Program-made: the position numbers and the translations under genes
Shown: one piece after another, positions 25,900 through 38,760 of the stretch
Numbering within the stretch: the first letter of the stretch is position 1
Layout: each line of letters opens with the position of its first letter
Source of the DNA: Diprion similis
Lineage: Eukaryota > Arthropoda > Insecta > Hymenoptera > Diprionidae
DNA length: 64,000 nucleotides
Direction of reading: 5' to 3'
NCBI RefSeq assembly: GCF_021155765.1
Contig: NC_060108.1
Span: forward strand, 11,071,425 to 11,135,424
Notes under the pieces: model-generated
Told to the model about the DNA's origin: nothing
The model's database searches: none
The model's input: the letters and a program-made list of their open reading frames with translations, nothing else

Positions 25900-26420
25900 T
25901 AAGATATTGGTATTATAAAATATAATGATTTATCATTTTGTACCGGGAATACATTATTATTAAAAACGTCAGAATAAAGCGATGATTTAAAACGCCAGTT
26001 TTCAAATGAAAACATTTAAACTGCTTAGTTTATAATGAAATGGTTTGAAACACCAACCTTCGAATCAAATCATTACAAATGCTAACTTTAGAAATGTAAA
26101 TATTTCGATTTTTAGGACAGCGGGTGAAAAGACTTCGGATTCTATACTTTCAAACAAGACAGCTTTGCATTCAAGTCTGGGAATAAAAAACTCAAAATAC
26201 ATCAGTTTCAAATTGAAATGATCCAAAATATTGATCTTGATTTAAAATTATTAGGAATTTGGAACGAGAATGAAAGAATTTCTTAAATTAAAAGAACTAA
26301 TTAAAATTAATTTAGGGTTCTAGATTTTTAATAGAAAATGCAAACTCCTGGATTTAGTACGAAATAGCTGGAAATACTGTAACCTTGGAATGAAATCATC
26401 AGGATTGACACTAGACTGCT
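25900..26420. repeat. Highly degenerate minisatellite-like stretch
   Basis: Phrases such as ATGATTTAAAAC, ATGGTTTGAAAC and TGATCCAAAAT, each followed by a C/T-rich word and AATGAAAT or AATCAAAT, recur at roughly 35-50 base spacing. The units are too diverged to fix a period by eye. Confidence 0.35.
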
Positions 26421-26924
26421 CATAATATTAGACTCTGCACATGCGAAAAGACTCAAAACGCGAACACGGAAAGAAGACAGCTGTTGAGCATTCTAAAGTG
26501 GCCATAAAATAATCTATCGATCAAACAAACTGAGTATTTGATGGTAATTATATGACGTCTTATTCTCGGGACCACCCAGCGTACGTACAGTATGGAAATG
26601 CAAAAGCAAAGCTTACAATTAGAGTGAAGTTGCTCAGAATTTAGCCAGCAAATAAAAATTGATTTAGAATAGAAATTTCAAAAAAGTGATTTACAACACC
26701 TTCACATGAAATTTAAATTATTGATATATGAAGTTCAAAATGGGGTGGTGACTTGGAATTGTAATGATTTAAGGGGATAGTCTAACATCTCAATGACTTT
26801 TTTTTAATAATTTTTTTTTTTTTTTTTATCGTAAAATATATTTAATAATTTCAAAGTATTTACATATAAACGAGAAAATTATGATCTAATAAATGGCTTT
26901 GATGGTAAATCTTGCTGGATTGTC

Positions 26925-27275
26925 CGCTTGAAGTTACACCTACTTAAATCTAACTGACACAGTATCTCAACTTTCATGCATTTGAAAAAAGAAAAACAAC
27001 TTGTCGCCATGATCTAAAGCAGAATTATACAAATTCTATTTAAAAAAAAGCGAAGTGGTAGACTTTTAAAATTTTCAAACTCTTTTCTTCACCTTAAATT
27101 GTTCAAAAGATTGGATTAAACATTGATAAATAATTAAATAATTTTGATAGTGCTTTAGACGGTTGCGAAAATGTACGTTTTAATAATCTTTGTTTATTTT
27201 TCAGATGCATGAAAGTTGAGATATCGTGTCAGCCAGATTTAATTTCAGTTTAACTTCAGGGGCTCATACCTTTCA
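26925..27275. repeat. Inverted repeat, probable MITE remnant
   Basis: The segment 26928-26990, containing TATCTCAACTTTCATGCAT, recurs inverted at 27203-27268, containing ATGCATGAAAGTTGAGATA, with about 75-80% identity over some 60 bases. The loop is about 210 bp and AT-rich. Outer ends and target duplication could not be placed. Confidence 0.7.
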
Positions 27276-27299
27276 TCTTTCCTTTTTTATGTGTAAAGA

Positions 27300-28700
27300 A
27301 ATTGTACTATGGAAAAAAAATGATTCAAACAAGTCATTGATCAAAATGATCCCGAATATTATCGGATTGGAAAAGAATTTATAAAATTGATAATAACAAA
27401 GCCCGCTCAACTGGTGATTAATTTCCCACACCAGCGAAATGATTAATTAATCACCCGAAGATTGCCCGACAATAAAAGCCAATTGTAAATTCAAGGGAAA
27501 ACCTATCCACGATAATTTCCACAGAAATAATTTACAGCATCGACTTAGATGCGACGTCTTCACCTACTCATCGCGCTTCATTGGAAAGTGTAAATATTTG
27601 TGGAAAACTCGTTTGTGGATTTCGATAGAAATAAGGAATTTTTATTACACTACCCAAGAACGTAACGCCAGACAATCGATGACCGTTACCTTCTTCAAGC
27701 TGCTAGTCTTAATAATAAAGATGCTGACACGATGCGTCGATGGGGTAGAAATTTCCAGCCATCCAAAGTACCCTCTCGAGTACTGTAGACTCGCTTCAAT
27801 GCGGCAAGTAATTCTTGACTGCATCATCGACTCTCACCCCAACCGAATGTTGGCGCTTCTATTATTGCCTGCAGAATCGGGTCTCTATTTCGCACACATG
27901 CGCAGGCAACAGATGGTTTTCGTTACTGACGGGGTACGTAATTAATTGCCTGAACCTTGCCGGTTGGAACGTCGATAAGTTTGCTGATCGAAAACAACTT
28001 TAGATATTGATTCTATACCAGATCGCGGTAAAATCTGGGTCACTGTTTCACAATTTCAATCATAGGTATGCGTGTGTTCCTATATACATTGTACCTTACT
28101 TTCATTCGTGTCTATTTCCGTTACAACACAATCGCCCGATTCTCCGTCATAATTCGTCTATATTTCGATTTTTTAGAACCACGGTAAAAAGAGAAACAGA
28201 AGAATTGCAAACAGGATTGAAATCCTTGAAGTCTGAATTTACCGCGCCTTGTAACGACCGTGACACCAACCAAAATAGAAGCACAATAACCACCGAGTAT
28301 TAATGTTATTATACACATCTTAACCTTGGAGCATGCATTTTTTCTTCACCATTCCACCATTTTCTGTGTATTTCCACTATTTCGAAAATTTTTATACAAA
28401 TTTCGTGAGAATCCAGGTCGTATCTTAATTATTAATATAAACATCGGTAAAAAAAAAAGAAGATATTTCAGTACCATTGTACAAAGAAAAATATGAATTT
28501 TCATTCTTGGGCTACTAATTTTGGACCCTGACATTTTACGTACAATAAAAGTTGAAATAAACATCTGCTCGGATTCATCGATGCATTTCACTGTTAAAAC
28601 TTTGAGCTTAAAAGGATTAGCGTAGTTTCCTCTCTTCTCCATTCACATGGAACGACAATAAAAGACACTATCATACGAGACACATAGACGTGTGATTTAG
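27300..28700. other. AT-rich DNA without a supported gene
   Basis: An open frame at 27598-27945 (+, 115 codons) and several shorter ones show no domain, no splice-phase support and no clear codon bias. Nothing else was recognised. Confidence 0.35.
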
Positions 28701-28705
28701 TGCAG

Positions 28706-28892
28706 ACCAGACACGGTTGGAGTAATAAAAACAATTTTGATGCATGTCCCTTGGAACTTTTCCGGCATCGTCAAGGGGTTCATCGATCCGGTTTACCCGG
28801 ACGGCGTCTACAACGACGTCATATCTGAGTCCGACACCCTCACCCCACGTCAACGACCTCCAGAATCGTATGTGGATGAAACCTCGGTGTAG
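28706..28892 (+). CDS. Possible terminal coding exon ending in a PDZ-type motif
   Basis: After a weak acceptor (TTTAGTGCAG|A) a frame is open to TAG at 28890-28892. It contains an ATG at 28740 and reads MHVPWNFSGIVKGFIDPVY, then PDGVYNDVISESD, and ends in SYVDETSV, whose last four residues fit a class I PDZ ligand. AATAAA follows 12 bases after the stop (28905-28910). The block is GC-rich compared with its flanks. The entry phase, one base to complete a codon, is compatible with the donor at 16690 in the kinase exon, but one in three exons would be. A GC-rich regulatory block read by chance is equally possible; the minus strand is also open. Confidence 0.25.
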
Positions 28893-28929
28893 CCCCATAG
28901 CGACAATAAAACAGTGGTGGTGATACAAG

Positions 28930-31900
28930 GTAAATAGAAGGCACTCGACATGTCATTTCCAGGTGAAGGGTAATTTATCGAGAGTTAACGTATTAAACAT
29001 ACGTTGCCGCTTGCACCGAGAGGTGGGTGTAATGTATGGATATACTTATACCGTTTCGACGTAAATAGAGACGCCTAAGAATAGACCTTTTATATTTCAC
29101 CGGCTTCAACACCCGTGAAAAACTCTTGTCTCCCGCATCAACCTGCAGTAGGTCATAAAAGGTAGTAGTCCACCTGCTCTAACGTAGGCTGTCATCGACT
29201 ATCTAATGGCACATCTCTCACGTGTTCACACGTGCAAATCACTCGGGCTCGGAGTAAATTTAGTGGAGTTTTACAAACAGATAAAATGAAAACAGACGGT
29301 ACAATCTACTTTTTTTTACTGGCAAGAAGTTTCACATTCGAATGTTTAAATTATATCAGAATCATGCTATCATAATATTCCAATTTGGCTTTCAAGCTTT
29401 CAAATCCAGACAAAACTTGCTTTGGGTGTTAAGTTTCCTTACTCATAATGGACGTGACAAAATGAATTGGGAATTTGGAATTGGCCTGGCATCAGTTATC
29501 CGTGTACTGGAAAGGAATGATTTAATTCCAGAATATGGATAGCGTTACATGGGCGTGGACTCTACCTCGCTATCTAGTGAAGAAAATAAAAACTAATGAC
29601 AGAAGGATCAACGACGCGCTCCATTGGGCAAGTCTAGCGAAAGGATCCTATTGACAATAGTTCGGATATTGTCGACAGTGCGGTGCAGCAGACTGTCAGA
29701 GCTCCCAACAGTCCTTATACAGGTAATTGAAACATATTCATTCATTGAACACAATTTTAAATGTATCCTCTCACCAAAAGTGTATAAGAATTTCAAACCA
29801 TGATACATTCACTCAAGACTAGTATAATGACCATTGTATTTTCTCAAATTCGACTATTTTCTTTTCAGTCTAACGATAAGATCTTCCATTAATTTGTCAA
29901 CAACCCATTTTAGGACTATTTTCGTTTATAGTATCATGATGCGACTGAGAGTTGTTCAAAGTCTCATATTCTCAATCAGCATACCGCGTGTATATACCAC
30001 AGATGTTTTATGTACTATCAGATGGATTCACGATTTGTGTTCATTAATCACGGTTCAATACCCCTGACTCGTTTTAATATATTAAAAAATAAAAATTGTA
30101 AAGCTATCTCTCTGATTGGCGAACAACTTCTGTGCAGAGGTTCGAAGATTGATCGGGATTATCTGCTTTTTATTCCCATTAATTTTTATTTCTTCGCGTT
30201 GTGTCTGCAGGGGCTTGAGTGTCGCGTTGTTGGAATGAACTCGACTCCAACTGAGAGGATGAAACGCAATCACAGAGATGTAAGCTGACATAAAATATTC
30301 TAACGAATGCATCACATTATATAGTCAATATATAGTGTTAGGAATCTCACACAGCTGCGGTAAAACGGCGGAGGCCAGCCCCCCTTGTTGGTGTATTTCC
30401 GTGGGTGAGGTGCTATTTGAGGACTGGTCAGGATATTTTTAGAGTGTGTTTTGACAAGCTTCGCGAGCCAGGCCCGGGGGAAAATACACTGATCAAGATG
30501 ACTTGCGATGGTTGACAGTGTCAGAGAAGCCGTTTGCTTGGTTCGTTAGTAGACTTTAGTGAGCGTGGAGGTACTCATCACTCTTGATAGCTGAAATAAC
30601 ACACGTTGCGTCCCTGTTAAGGTGCTTCACAAACAACATCAGCTTCGGTTTATTATCTATAACTACGAAATGGCTAGTGCTCAACTAGTCATTTCAGGTC
30701 CTTTACACTGATATTGATTTTGGACAATGGCCGGGACTCGTTCAATTTTTTATCATTTACTACGTCCTAGTGAACTTCGATGAACTTATTTCCGATGCTA
30801 TCATCCGAATAGATCCTTGTTTATCCTGGTTCATTGTGAACGTATTTACGTGAACTCAGTTTTCATCCTTTGAAGTACAACGTCTGGTACGATAACAGAA
30901 CCGCTATAACTATCGTACGAAAACGACAAAATATCAAGTATAAGCATCCCACTCAAGTCGAAACTAAGTTCGTGGACCAAAACAATTCTACGAAAGTTGT
31001 AATCAGGTCATAATCAGGCAGTGATAAGGCCATCGTCAACAAATCCCTAAATATGGAAGCCCTATTGTAGCCAGTCCAGCACCCAACCTTACATATGCAG
31101 AGACACGCCTCTTGCACAAGTGTAGTTCGAGGTTTCTGCAGGTAGGCTCTCCAAGCACGTGAATATTTCTGAAATCTATATTTACCTTTGAGTGATGCTA
31201 TTTATACTGACAATGTTCCAGTTGCATCAGTCGCTTGTGACGCCCAAGAAATCCCAAAACCCTTGCTCAAGCAAACGTGGGTGTTAGTTATCGCGAAGTA
31301 GGGACGAGCGACAGCAACTCTTAAACAAACCACTATAAACTGATGTGTTTCAGGCGACGCTAGGCGCCATATTTCTGTTATCTGCCACTGTAATGCACGG
31401 CCATTTCTGCTGCTCGTTTTCCTTCTCTTTGATGACGTCAATGCCTCCACATGGTAAGAGAATGGACGAATCAGCTAGACGGACCTGTTCCAAAGTTTTG
31501 GTCAAATTGATGAACGAAACTTTGATGCCATTTTCACGAAATTTATCGGAATTTAACGCTGTTAAGCAATGTAGAAGGATCCAAGTAAATTGCGAGGCAT
31601 CAGTTATTTCATGAACTGCAGAACTTTGAAGAGTTCAATATAATCGATCTAACTAGATGCTTTAGTCTCAAGATAATAGCTTCAGAATGCTTTTGTAATT
31701 AAATTGATAGATGTCTTGAAGTGGGATAACGCGCATGCATCAATTAAGGATGAATCATGCGTCAATTCATGTTAACGATTCAACATTTCAAAGATCTTAG
31801 ATTAATAGAAGTTATAAATATATGAAACATATAGGATATAGAAAGATAAATAGATTTCAATTCCTAGTATAGTCTATTGGGCAATATTGATTGACTTGAT

Positions 31901-33050
31901 GAGGCAGAAGTAAAGTAATCAGTCCTCTAGAAATTAACTTCATGTAACCAATTTTGAGAATTTGGTAAAGTGTATGCTCTCAAGGGTCAACCTAACCTAT
32001 CATTAGGGATTGAAATATTCAGTTGTACGCCAATTTTTTCGTCATTTAAATAATAGGCAATATTCAATTGGTAATATTTCGGAAAGCGAATGAAAAAAAC
32101 ACCCCGCAGAAATGTAGTTGAAAATTTGTATTAAAATCTTTACCACCTGCATGGGAAGTTAGTAATATGTACGAGATGAACCTGCACAGAACTGAGACGT
32201 TCTATAATTTATTACTATTTAGAAAACTTGGAACATTTGCATGGGCAGGGTTTATTATTGCAGCGAATTTTCGAGTTTTTTCTCTCTCAAATTTTCTGTT
32301 AAATAAACTTTCTCGGCGATTTCTCCAGTCGGTAATCTCAGTCTTGCTGAGTTTATCACGATGAAAGTGAAACCCCAATACAATTATTTAGTCGAAGTTG
32401 TTTTAGTAAAAAAATTGCTGTTTTTTAGCTACACAGCATCAGAGTACAAACGCGTAGATGCGCCATATCCAGCCCACAGTGATAACGTGAATTCTGAATC
32501 AATAACGTGTTACGAACTCAGAAGCAGCTTGCCTTGAGAGAATAAAAATCAGAAATTACGAGCCATCGGAGCCTGCAGACATCATAATCCTCCACTTTTC
32601 TGCTAGGTACATATAACACGTTACGGGCGCACTATCTTGCCGCATATTCTTGGCGTTTAATTCGATTTTGATAAATTTTCTTCCCAACTTTGATGTAAAC
32701 AAACTCTGGTACTCTTAGCCTCTAGAATTTGCAGAAAAAATATACTGAAAGAACTTTCAAGAGCGAGTACAGTCCGGAACTTGATGTTTTGGGTCTATTG
32801 GTGTACAGATACCAGGATTCTTTCGGTGCGGTGAAAAGCGATTTCGGGTAAAGATAGTAACACGCTTTCAACGAGCGAAAGTACACCTATACTGTGACGT
32901 TCCCGTGAAATTACCAACGAAAAAGATAAATTATGGATGCTTCAGTCAGCGGATCTTCGCCTTTTTGGATAAAGAAAAAAATATTTTATGAGTTGATTAC
33001 GTCCTGATAATGTTTAGGGTTCAACATTCCAGGGTTGTGTTATGTTATAT
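28930..33050. other. Intergenic DNA without a supported gene
   Basis: Only short open frames without domains. A GC-richer stretch at 30350-30500 and a TGACGTCA at 31433-31440 are the only marked features. Confidence 0.35.
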
Positions 33051-33055
33051 ATGTA

Positions 33056-33470
33056 CACCAGGGTGGTCCGTATTAGGTGGGCGGAAAAATTTTCATTCGG
33101 ACGCCCTCCAGATCTGGTCCAAACCATTAAAAAAAATCTGTGTGAAATTTCAAGCCTCTACGTCAACTGAAACATGTGTCTCTAATCTCTGAAAGTTTTA
33201 AATGTAAGATAAGTTATTGCTTATAATGATGGAACAAGCCCTCGAAATTTCAAAATTTTATAATTATTGTTCCCTCGTTATAAGCCTAATAAAAGTGATG
33301 CTATTAAGCTTATATATGTATAAAAAAAAAGGAATACATTATAAAATTATGATAAAATTTCGAAATTTTCATGTTTTGCTGTAAGATTTTCAAGGTTAGT
33401 TCCTTGAAACAGATCTGAGGGGCGTCCCAGCGAAAAGTTTTCCGACTCCCAAATAAGGACCACACTAATG
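33056..33470. mobile_element. MITE with TA target duplication, 415 bp
   Basis: The left end CACCAGGGTGGTCCGTATT matches, inverted, the right end AATAAGGACCACACTAATG; similarity continues inward to CAGATCTG for about 60 bp. TA flanks both ends (33054-33055 and 33471-33472), as expected of Tc1/mariner-superfamily insertions. The interior has a second nested hairpin (TTGCTTATAATGATGGAACA near 33215 against TGTTCCCTCGTTATAAGCC near 33270). No coding capacity. Confidence 0.8.
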
Positions 33471-33472
33471 TA

Positions 33473-36415
33473 CAAGTATTGAGAACTAAGGGTTGTAAGA
33501 CTGTATAGACGATGTTTTATGAAGCTTCTTATTTTTAGCGTTGATAAATCTGCACCTATAATATACACCCATTACCGAGTTTCAGTCGAATACACAATTC
33601 TGCTATTCGTCGGATTTACGAGGCACCAAGAAATTGCGCAATGTTTCCCGACGTATATTCGTGCTCGCGACTTGGTTCGTATTTTGCGAACGCAAACGAT
33701 GCGAATCCAAACGTGCTGCAAGTCACAGTGGAAAAAAAACGGTAAAAAATAAAAATTAGCAAGTTTGACAAAAATCCAAACTAAAATTCAAAATTTTTAT
33801 CTTGGACAGTTTTCTGTCGGTAGCGTGGCCCCTGCTTACAGAATCCACACGTGGCTGAACGGAATCGCGTGAGCGAAATGGTGAGAGATTTTCGAAAAAT
33901 ATCCAAATCTCACAACAAGTATAATCCGATAGTAAAAGTTACGATCAGGCATCCGTATCGCTCTCTGAGTTTGTTAAATACAAGACAAACGGCGCGTGCA
34001 GGCTGTCAGCGCACTCTGCAGGCGAAAAATTTCACCAGGAGAAACCGTTTCTACAACGCACCACTTCAATTTTGTTTGCCCCGTTTTGATTTGTTTTTCT
34101 TCCTCCTTTTTTATACATCGTATTTGTTTATTTTTTCTTATTTTCATCACGCTCTCCTCGCTTTAGCGAGAGTTAAACACCCTGCCGGCTGATCCGCGGA
34201 TGCAAAATTACCATCTATTTTCAGGTCGGCTGTTACCGGTGATTTGCGAGATCGCTGCATTTGGCTGTGACGCACGTGGTTTCGTTTCGTTTAGTTTAGT
34301 TTAGTTTAGTTAAGTTTAGTCACCCGACCACCGTGCATGCATGCAGGCTTACCAACTTGACGGGCGGGGTCATCGGGACAATGCGAATAAGCGAAGAACG
34401 AACTTCACGCCAGTTCTCACCTGAAACAACATCGCTCATATTCTCGAAAAATCTATTTCACTCTTGCCTATAACTTGTACCATTCAAATAAGCCCGCTCC
34501 AGAACTTATTCGACCAGGTTATCGACCAAACAAATTCGACCTCAGATCTGTACGTCGATAATTTCCGCCGTGACCAAACCTGACACTCCTCCGTTGACTT
34601 GATAAGTACGAACACGCATTATTTCGAAAAGGGTGAGAAAGATACGTATTTTAGTTGTAATTCGAAAAGCGTTCGGAATCAGCAGACCCTTTCGTCACGA
34701 CGTATCTATATAAATAAAAAACTACGAAACCGCACAGGTCATCTGTTTTTAAATAAAAGAGGAGTGAGGCACAAAAAACGGAGAGCAAATTGTTATCAGA
34801 GGGAAATGACGAGACAGAATTATTGGCCATTTCTAGGATAAGTTTTTATTTTTATACGTCTATATTTATTTACTATTTATTTATTTATTTGTTTTTATTG
34901 TTACATCTACATTTATTTTATTTTACATTTTTGTTGTAACTTTACACCGTTTACACATTTTTATAAACACGTCATAAATAGAGATTTTAGCCATCAGTAT
35001 TTATTTATTCATTTTTATGTTGTTTTTTTTATTCTTATTAATATTTAAATCAGTAAGGAGAGTTATCCGTTACAAACTGAGCAACCCTTTGTCGAAACTG
35101 CAGAAGATATCTACGCCATTGTTCTACTCCAAAATCGAATGACCCACGCTTATGTTACGGAGAAACTAGACATATCATGGAACTGCAAGTTACGCAACGT
35201 TTCCGCTCAAAACTGATGGGAATAGAGATAGAGGGTTGGTCGTTCCTAGAATACGAGCGGCGTCAATCCGCCCGAAAATATCTCGTGAAAGGATGTAATG
35301 AAAATGATGGGTCGACCGCAACCTGGGCGGGATTCCATGGGGCTTTGATGGTCTGGTTCAAGCGAATTATATCAATTGACGGTGGGTACCTAAACTGTAC
35401 TTATGTAGAGGTGGGTTTTGCTTCAATTGAAGATTAATGTTTTACATGCTTATATCGCGGTCTCCAGCTGCGGGGTGCCCCGTGATCTAAAAATACTAAA
35501 TCAATACCGGGGCCTGAATAAATTGATCTAAGCATGTAGTTAGATGCGTGAGTAGGTGTTTGGCGCATCGGAATTTGGTTTTTCCCGACTGACTAAGGTG
35601 CAATTAGTATCGTCACTTTTCCTCGAACGAATAGAAAACCATCTTTGGAATTCAAGGAGTTTTTAATACAGGTATGTCCTACGGAGATAAATGATGTACT
35701 TTGACTCGACGAGCTTTGTTATATCCTTTATAGGCATAGATTTGACGCATGTTGAAAACAAACGTTATACCAATGAAAGCTATGTCATATTGTATCTATT
35801 GTTTGAAAAAAAAACAGGCTTTGCAGCCTATTCTCATGATCACATGAATAACCATAATCATGTTCCACTCGTAAGTAGGACAACTTGTCACAGTCTCCCC
35901 TATGCCAGTTTCCTATGTTGAAAAATATTTAAAGAGCTCTGAACACACCAAGACGTTTGTATTATTCAGTCTTGACTCGCAGAAGCATTGTGATGCCGAC
36001 ATACATAATACGTGTACACTGAGAAGATCCCGTTTTTTTTTATAATATCCTCGGCTGTTTTTTGACTCACAGAATCAGTAGCCCGCGGCTAGAATTCGAC
36101 ATGAAATAGTCATTCTTTTTCAAGTTAGTCAGCGTCTCGACGGTGGCCTGAGTTCACACGCAAAGCTGGCTCTAAATGTATATTTATTCAAGCAGGATTA
36201 AAACCTCGATGGTGCAGAACCATCCAAAGTTGATCTGAACCGAGTAAAATTTTAACAAATCGAAGCCAACTTCCTCCTGTTTTATCCAAGGACACTCGCA
36301 AAGGATTCAAAAATAATCATATGATTTCATAAATCACCTACGTCAAAGATGGAACATTCGAGACCGTTCCCACTAGCTGGTCATGGCCCTCACCATTTAC
36401 ATCGTTATTTTTCTG
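33473..36415. other. AT-rich DNA without a supported gene
   Basis: Contains the pentamer repeat below and a low-complexity stretch of TTTA units at 34845-34915. A small nested hairpin lies at about 35435-35540 (ACATGCTTA inverted at the ends, CGGGGTGCCCCG inside). No coding exon was recognised. Confidence 0.35.
34279..34320. repeat. (GTTTA)n short pentamer repeat
   Basis: About eight imperfect GTTTC/GTTTA units in tandem. It is not the insect telomere repeat TTAGG. Confidence 0.85.
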
Positions 36416-36419
36416 TTAA

Positions 36420-37309
36420 CCCTTTCATGCATAGTGCTGAGTATACCTACCATTTCCTTATCCTCACGATTTCTGTTTTCTACAAGTCTAATTATTATGA
36501 AAATGGGCATGCAGGGATTTTCAAGATCACTGATCACGATTCAGGACCAGATTTTTGAAATTCAATATGGCGGAACCCAACCTGGTAGTAAAAAATTAAA
36601 AAAATCGTTGGATTCTGCCGAAGCACCGTATACCTCTTATAAGGGGACTATCAGACCTGATACAAACGGATTTCAATGATCCATATACATGTTGTAGAGG
36701 GAACCTCTCCTGTGTACGAGGCTAAAGTGATTCGATGAAATAACCCTTTGTTTTCGAGAATAATAGCCAAGAAATGTTACGATTCTCGAGCCACCGAACG
36801 TAGCCTAGTGCGTAAATTATTGATTCACGGTAATCTTCTGTGAAAAGTAATTCCAAAATAATCATAATTCCCGACTCAATCGTAATGTTAATTTTTTCGA
36901 CCCGATAAGTGGGACAACAGTAGCTTATTACTTCCTCGATATCACATTTCCCGCAAATTATTTTTAAATTTTCTCTCTTTTTCTTTTTGCATTGAGCGCC
37001 AACAGTTCGCGGGGAGAGATAAAAAAAGTTGGCAAAAGCGGCCTCATCTTAACTTTATAGAATATTATTGAAAGTTTATATAAAAGAACAAATCCAACGA
37101 TTTTCTAATTTTTTACTGACATGTTATGGTGGACTTTGGAATTTCGGAAATCTGATGGTAAAATCGTGATCAGCGGTCTCGAAAGCTCTCATATATCCAT
37201 TGTTAGCTAATGCTGAAGTTTTTTTCAAGTTCTTGCCCGCTACATTGGAAATCCGACACAGAATTCGTGATCACATCATGAATTATACTCACTACTATTC
37301 ATGAAAGGG
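36420..37309. mobile_element. Non-autonomous piggyBac-type element, 890 bp
   Basis: The ends CCCTTTCATGCATAGT and, inverted, ACTATTCATGAAAGGG lie directly inside TTAA at 36416-36419 and 37310-37313. TTAA target sites and CCC-starting ends are hallmarks of the piggyBac superfamily. The arms stay similar inward for about 250 bp (for example CTGATCACGATT on the left against AATCGTGATCAGC on the right), so the whole unit can fold back. No transposase is encoded; the open frames over the left arm are incidental. Confidence 0.85.
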
Positions 37310-38329
37310 TTAAATATACACAGTGAATTCTTTGTGAAAAACAAACATGTTTAGTAAAGCAAAGTCGAGAAAACAATTCAATAACCTTCATACTTGTCAT
37401 GACATAATATTTCGACAAAAATCTTTGAAGTACATCATGTTAGTTTTGAACAAGTTAACAGCAGAATACCGTTCGAAGTGCAAATATTGTTGGTCAAATC
37501 CACGTAGTGGATATTTTTTCTGAACTCCAGACAAAAATTGTATCAAATTTTCTCGAAAATGTATTTCATACTGATACGCACGAAAACAAAGCACAAAGAG
37601 AAGTTAATTGTGCATGCGACACATTACAGTGCAATGTTCTATTATAGGGGCGGTTGAAACCACGTCGTAGAAATTCATAGAGGAATAACGGTTTCTGGTT
37701 TAGTTTGGTTTTGGTAAACAGCACTGTAAAGACGTGGAGGAAAATCTTGAGCAGCTTCGAATAGAAGCTCTTGACATTGATGAGGTTAGCGTTCAGGATT
37801 TAGTCTTTCAAACATAGCGAGAATAACTCTCGGTGATTTCGTTAATGCAGCGAGTCCGCCTTTCGTGTTGCTGTAGCGGCAAGTTTTTTTTCTCTTTCCT
37901 TGTAACACCAAGTACCTCACACTATACAATGCATCGTGCAAGCAGAGTCCAATTCCTGCTTAATTGTTTCTTGAGCTTGTTAAAAGCCGTCAAGTTCAAG
38001 GGGCGTCGTATAACGTTCCGTGACAATGAAGAACAAAAATATTACAGTTTTACGTGAAATCAGCCCGGGCCTTGGCACGAACTCGGAACATTAAGTTGGC
38101 ACACAAAGGCAGAGGGAAATCCCTCAGAATTCTGAATCGACAATAACTTGCGTTCTAAGTTTCTTTAAGCGACATTCCGGCAATTCTACGTAGTTCGCGT
38201 GAATGCGTAGGTACCTAATTTCGGGCTTACTTACTTACGACAGAGCAAGAATACGAAAACATAAACAAACGAGAAATGCGTAAACGGTCGTCGGATACAA
38301 TTATCCTTTCAAAATCAATCATTTCTCCA

Positions 38330-38760
38330 GGTTACATCAAACGCAGCGGTGCTCGCATCGTTAAGCCAAAAGACAGAGGGTGAAACCCTGTGACGAACGT
38401 TGGACGAAGACTCAATGCATCGATCGTCGGTATGACGTCACAGAGCGACTGCGGGCATTGAGAAGAGAGAGAGAGAGATTGAGAGAGAGATATCGAGCGA
38501 TTCGGCGAAAGTGAGGAAGGGATAGAGAAGGGAGACGGCCCGGGGAAAGTAGGGATAAGCACCTGTGACGGTGTCGAGGTGGGGCGACTACGTCACAGAC
38601 GAAAGCAGGCGAGTCGAAGGTCGAGACACCTCGGCATTGGGGAGGAATCGCAGTGGTTATCAAGTTCGTTTTGCGTAGATACATTTGGCTGGTTCGACGG
38701 ATCCTGCGATGGAATTTGACGGAGATCTTTGAACACAACTTAGATCGGAGCAATACGATA
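38330..38760. promoter_or_regulatory. GC-richer block with CRE and GAGA tracts
   Basis: Contains a perfect CRE, TGACGTCA, at 38433-38440, a half site TACGTCA near 38590, and an alternating GA tract at 38461-38491 of the kind bound by GAGA factor. Minus-strand open frames are Ser/Arg-rich through the GA tract and not credible as protein. Inferred promoter or enhancer. Confidence 0.3.

Noticed and set aside
33851-34192. 113-codon frame with a hydrophobic C-terminal part
   Set aside because: The hydrophobic part comes from a T-rich tract; GTG start and no domain.
34279-34320. GTTTA repeat considered as telomeric sequence
   Set aside because: Too short, and not the insect TTAGG motif.
35435-35540. 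Nested hairpin with CGGGGTGCCCCG that might be a tRNA-like gene
   Set aside because: No cloverleaf, no T-arm GGTTCGA or anticodon stem could be fitted.
36349-36679. Two overlapping frames of 69 and 98 codons
   Set aside because: They lie over the left arm of the piggyBac-type MITE.
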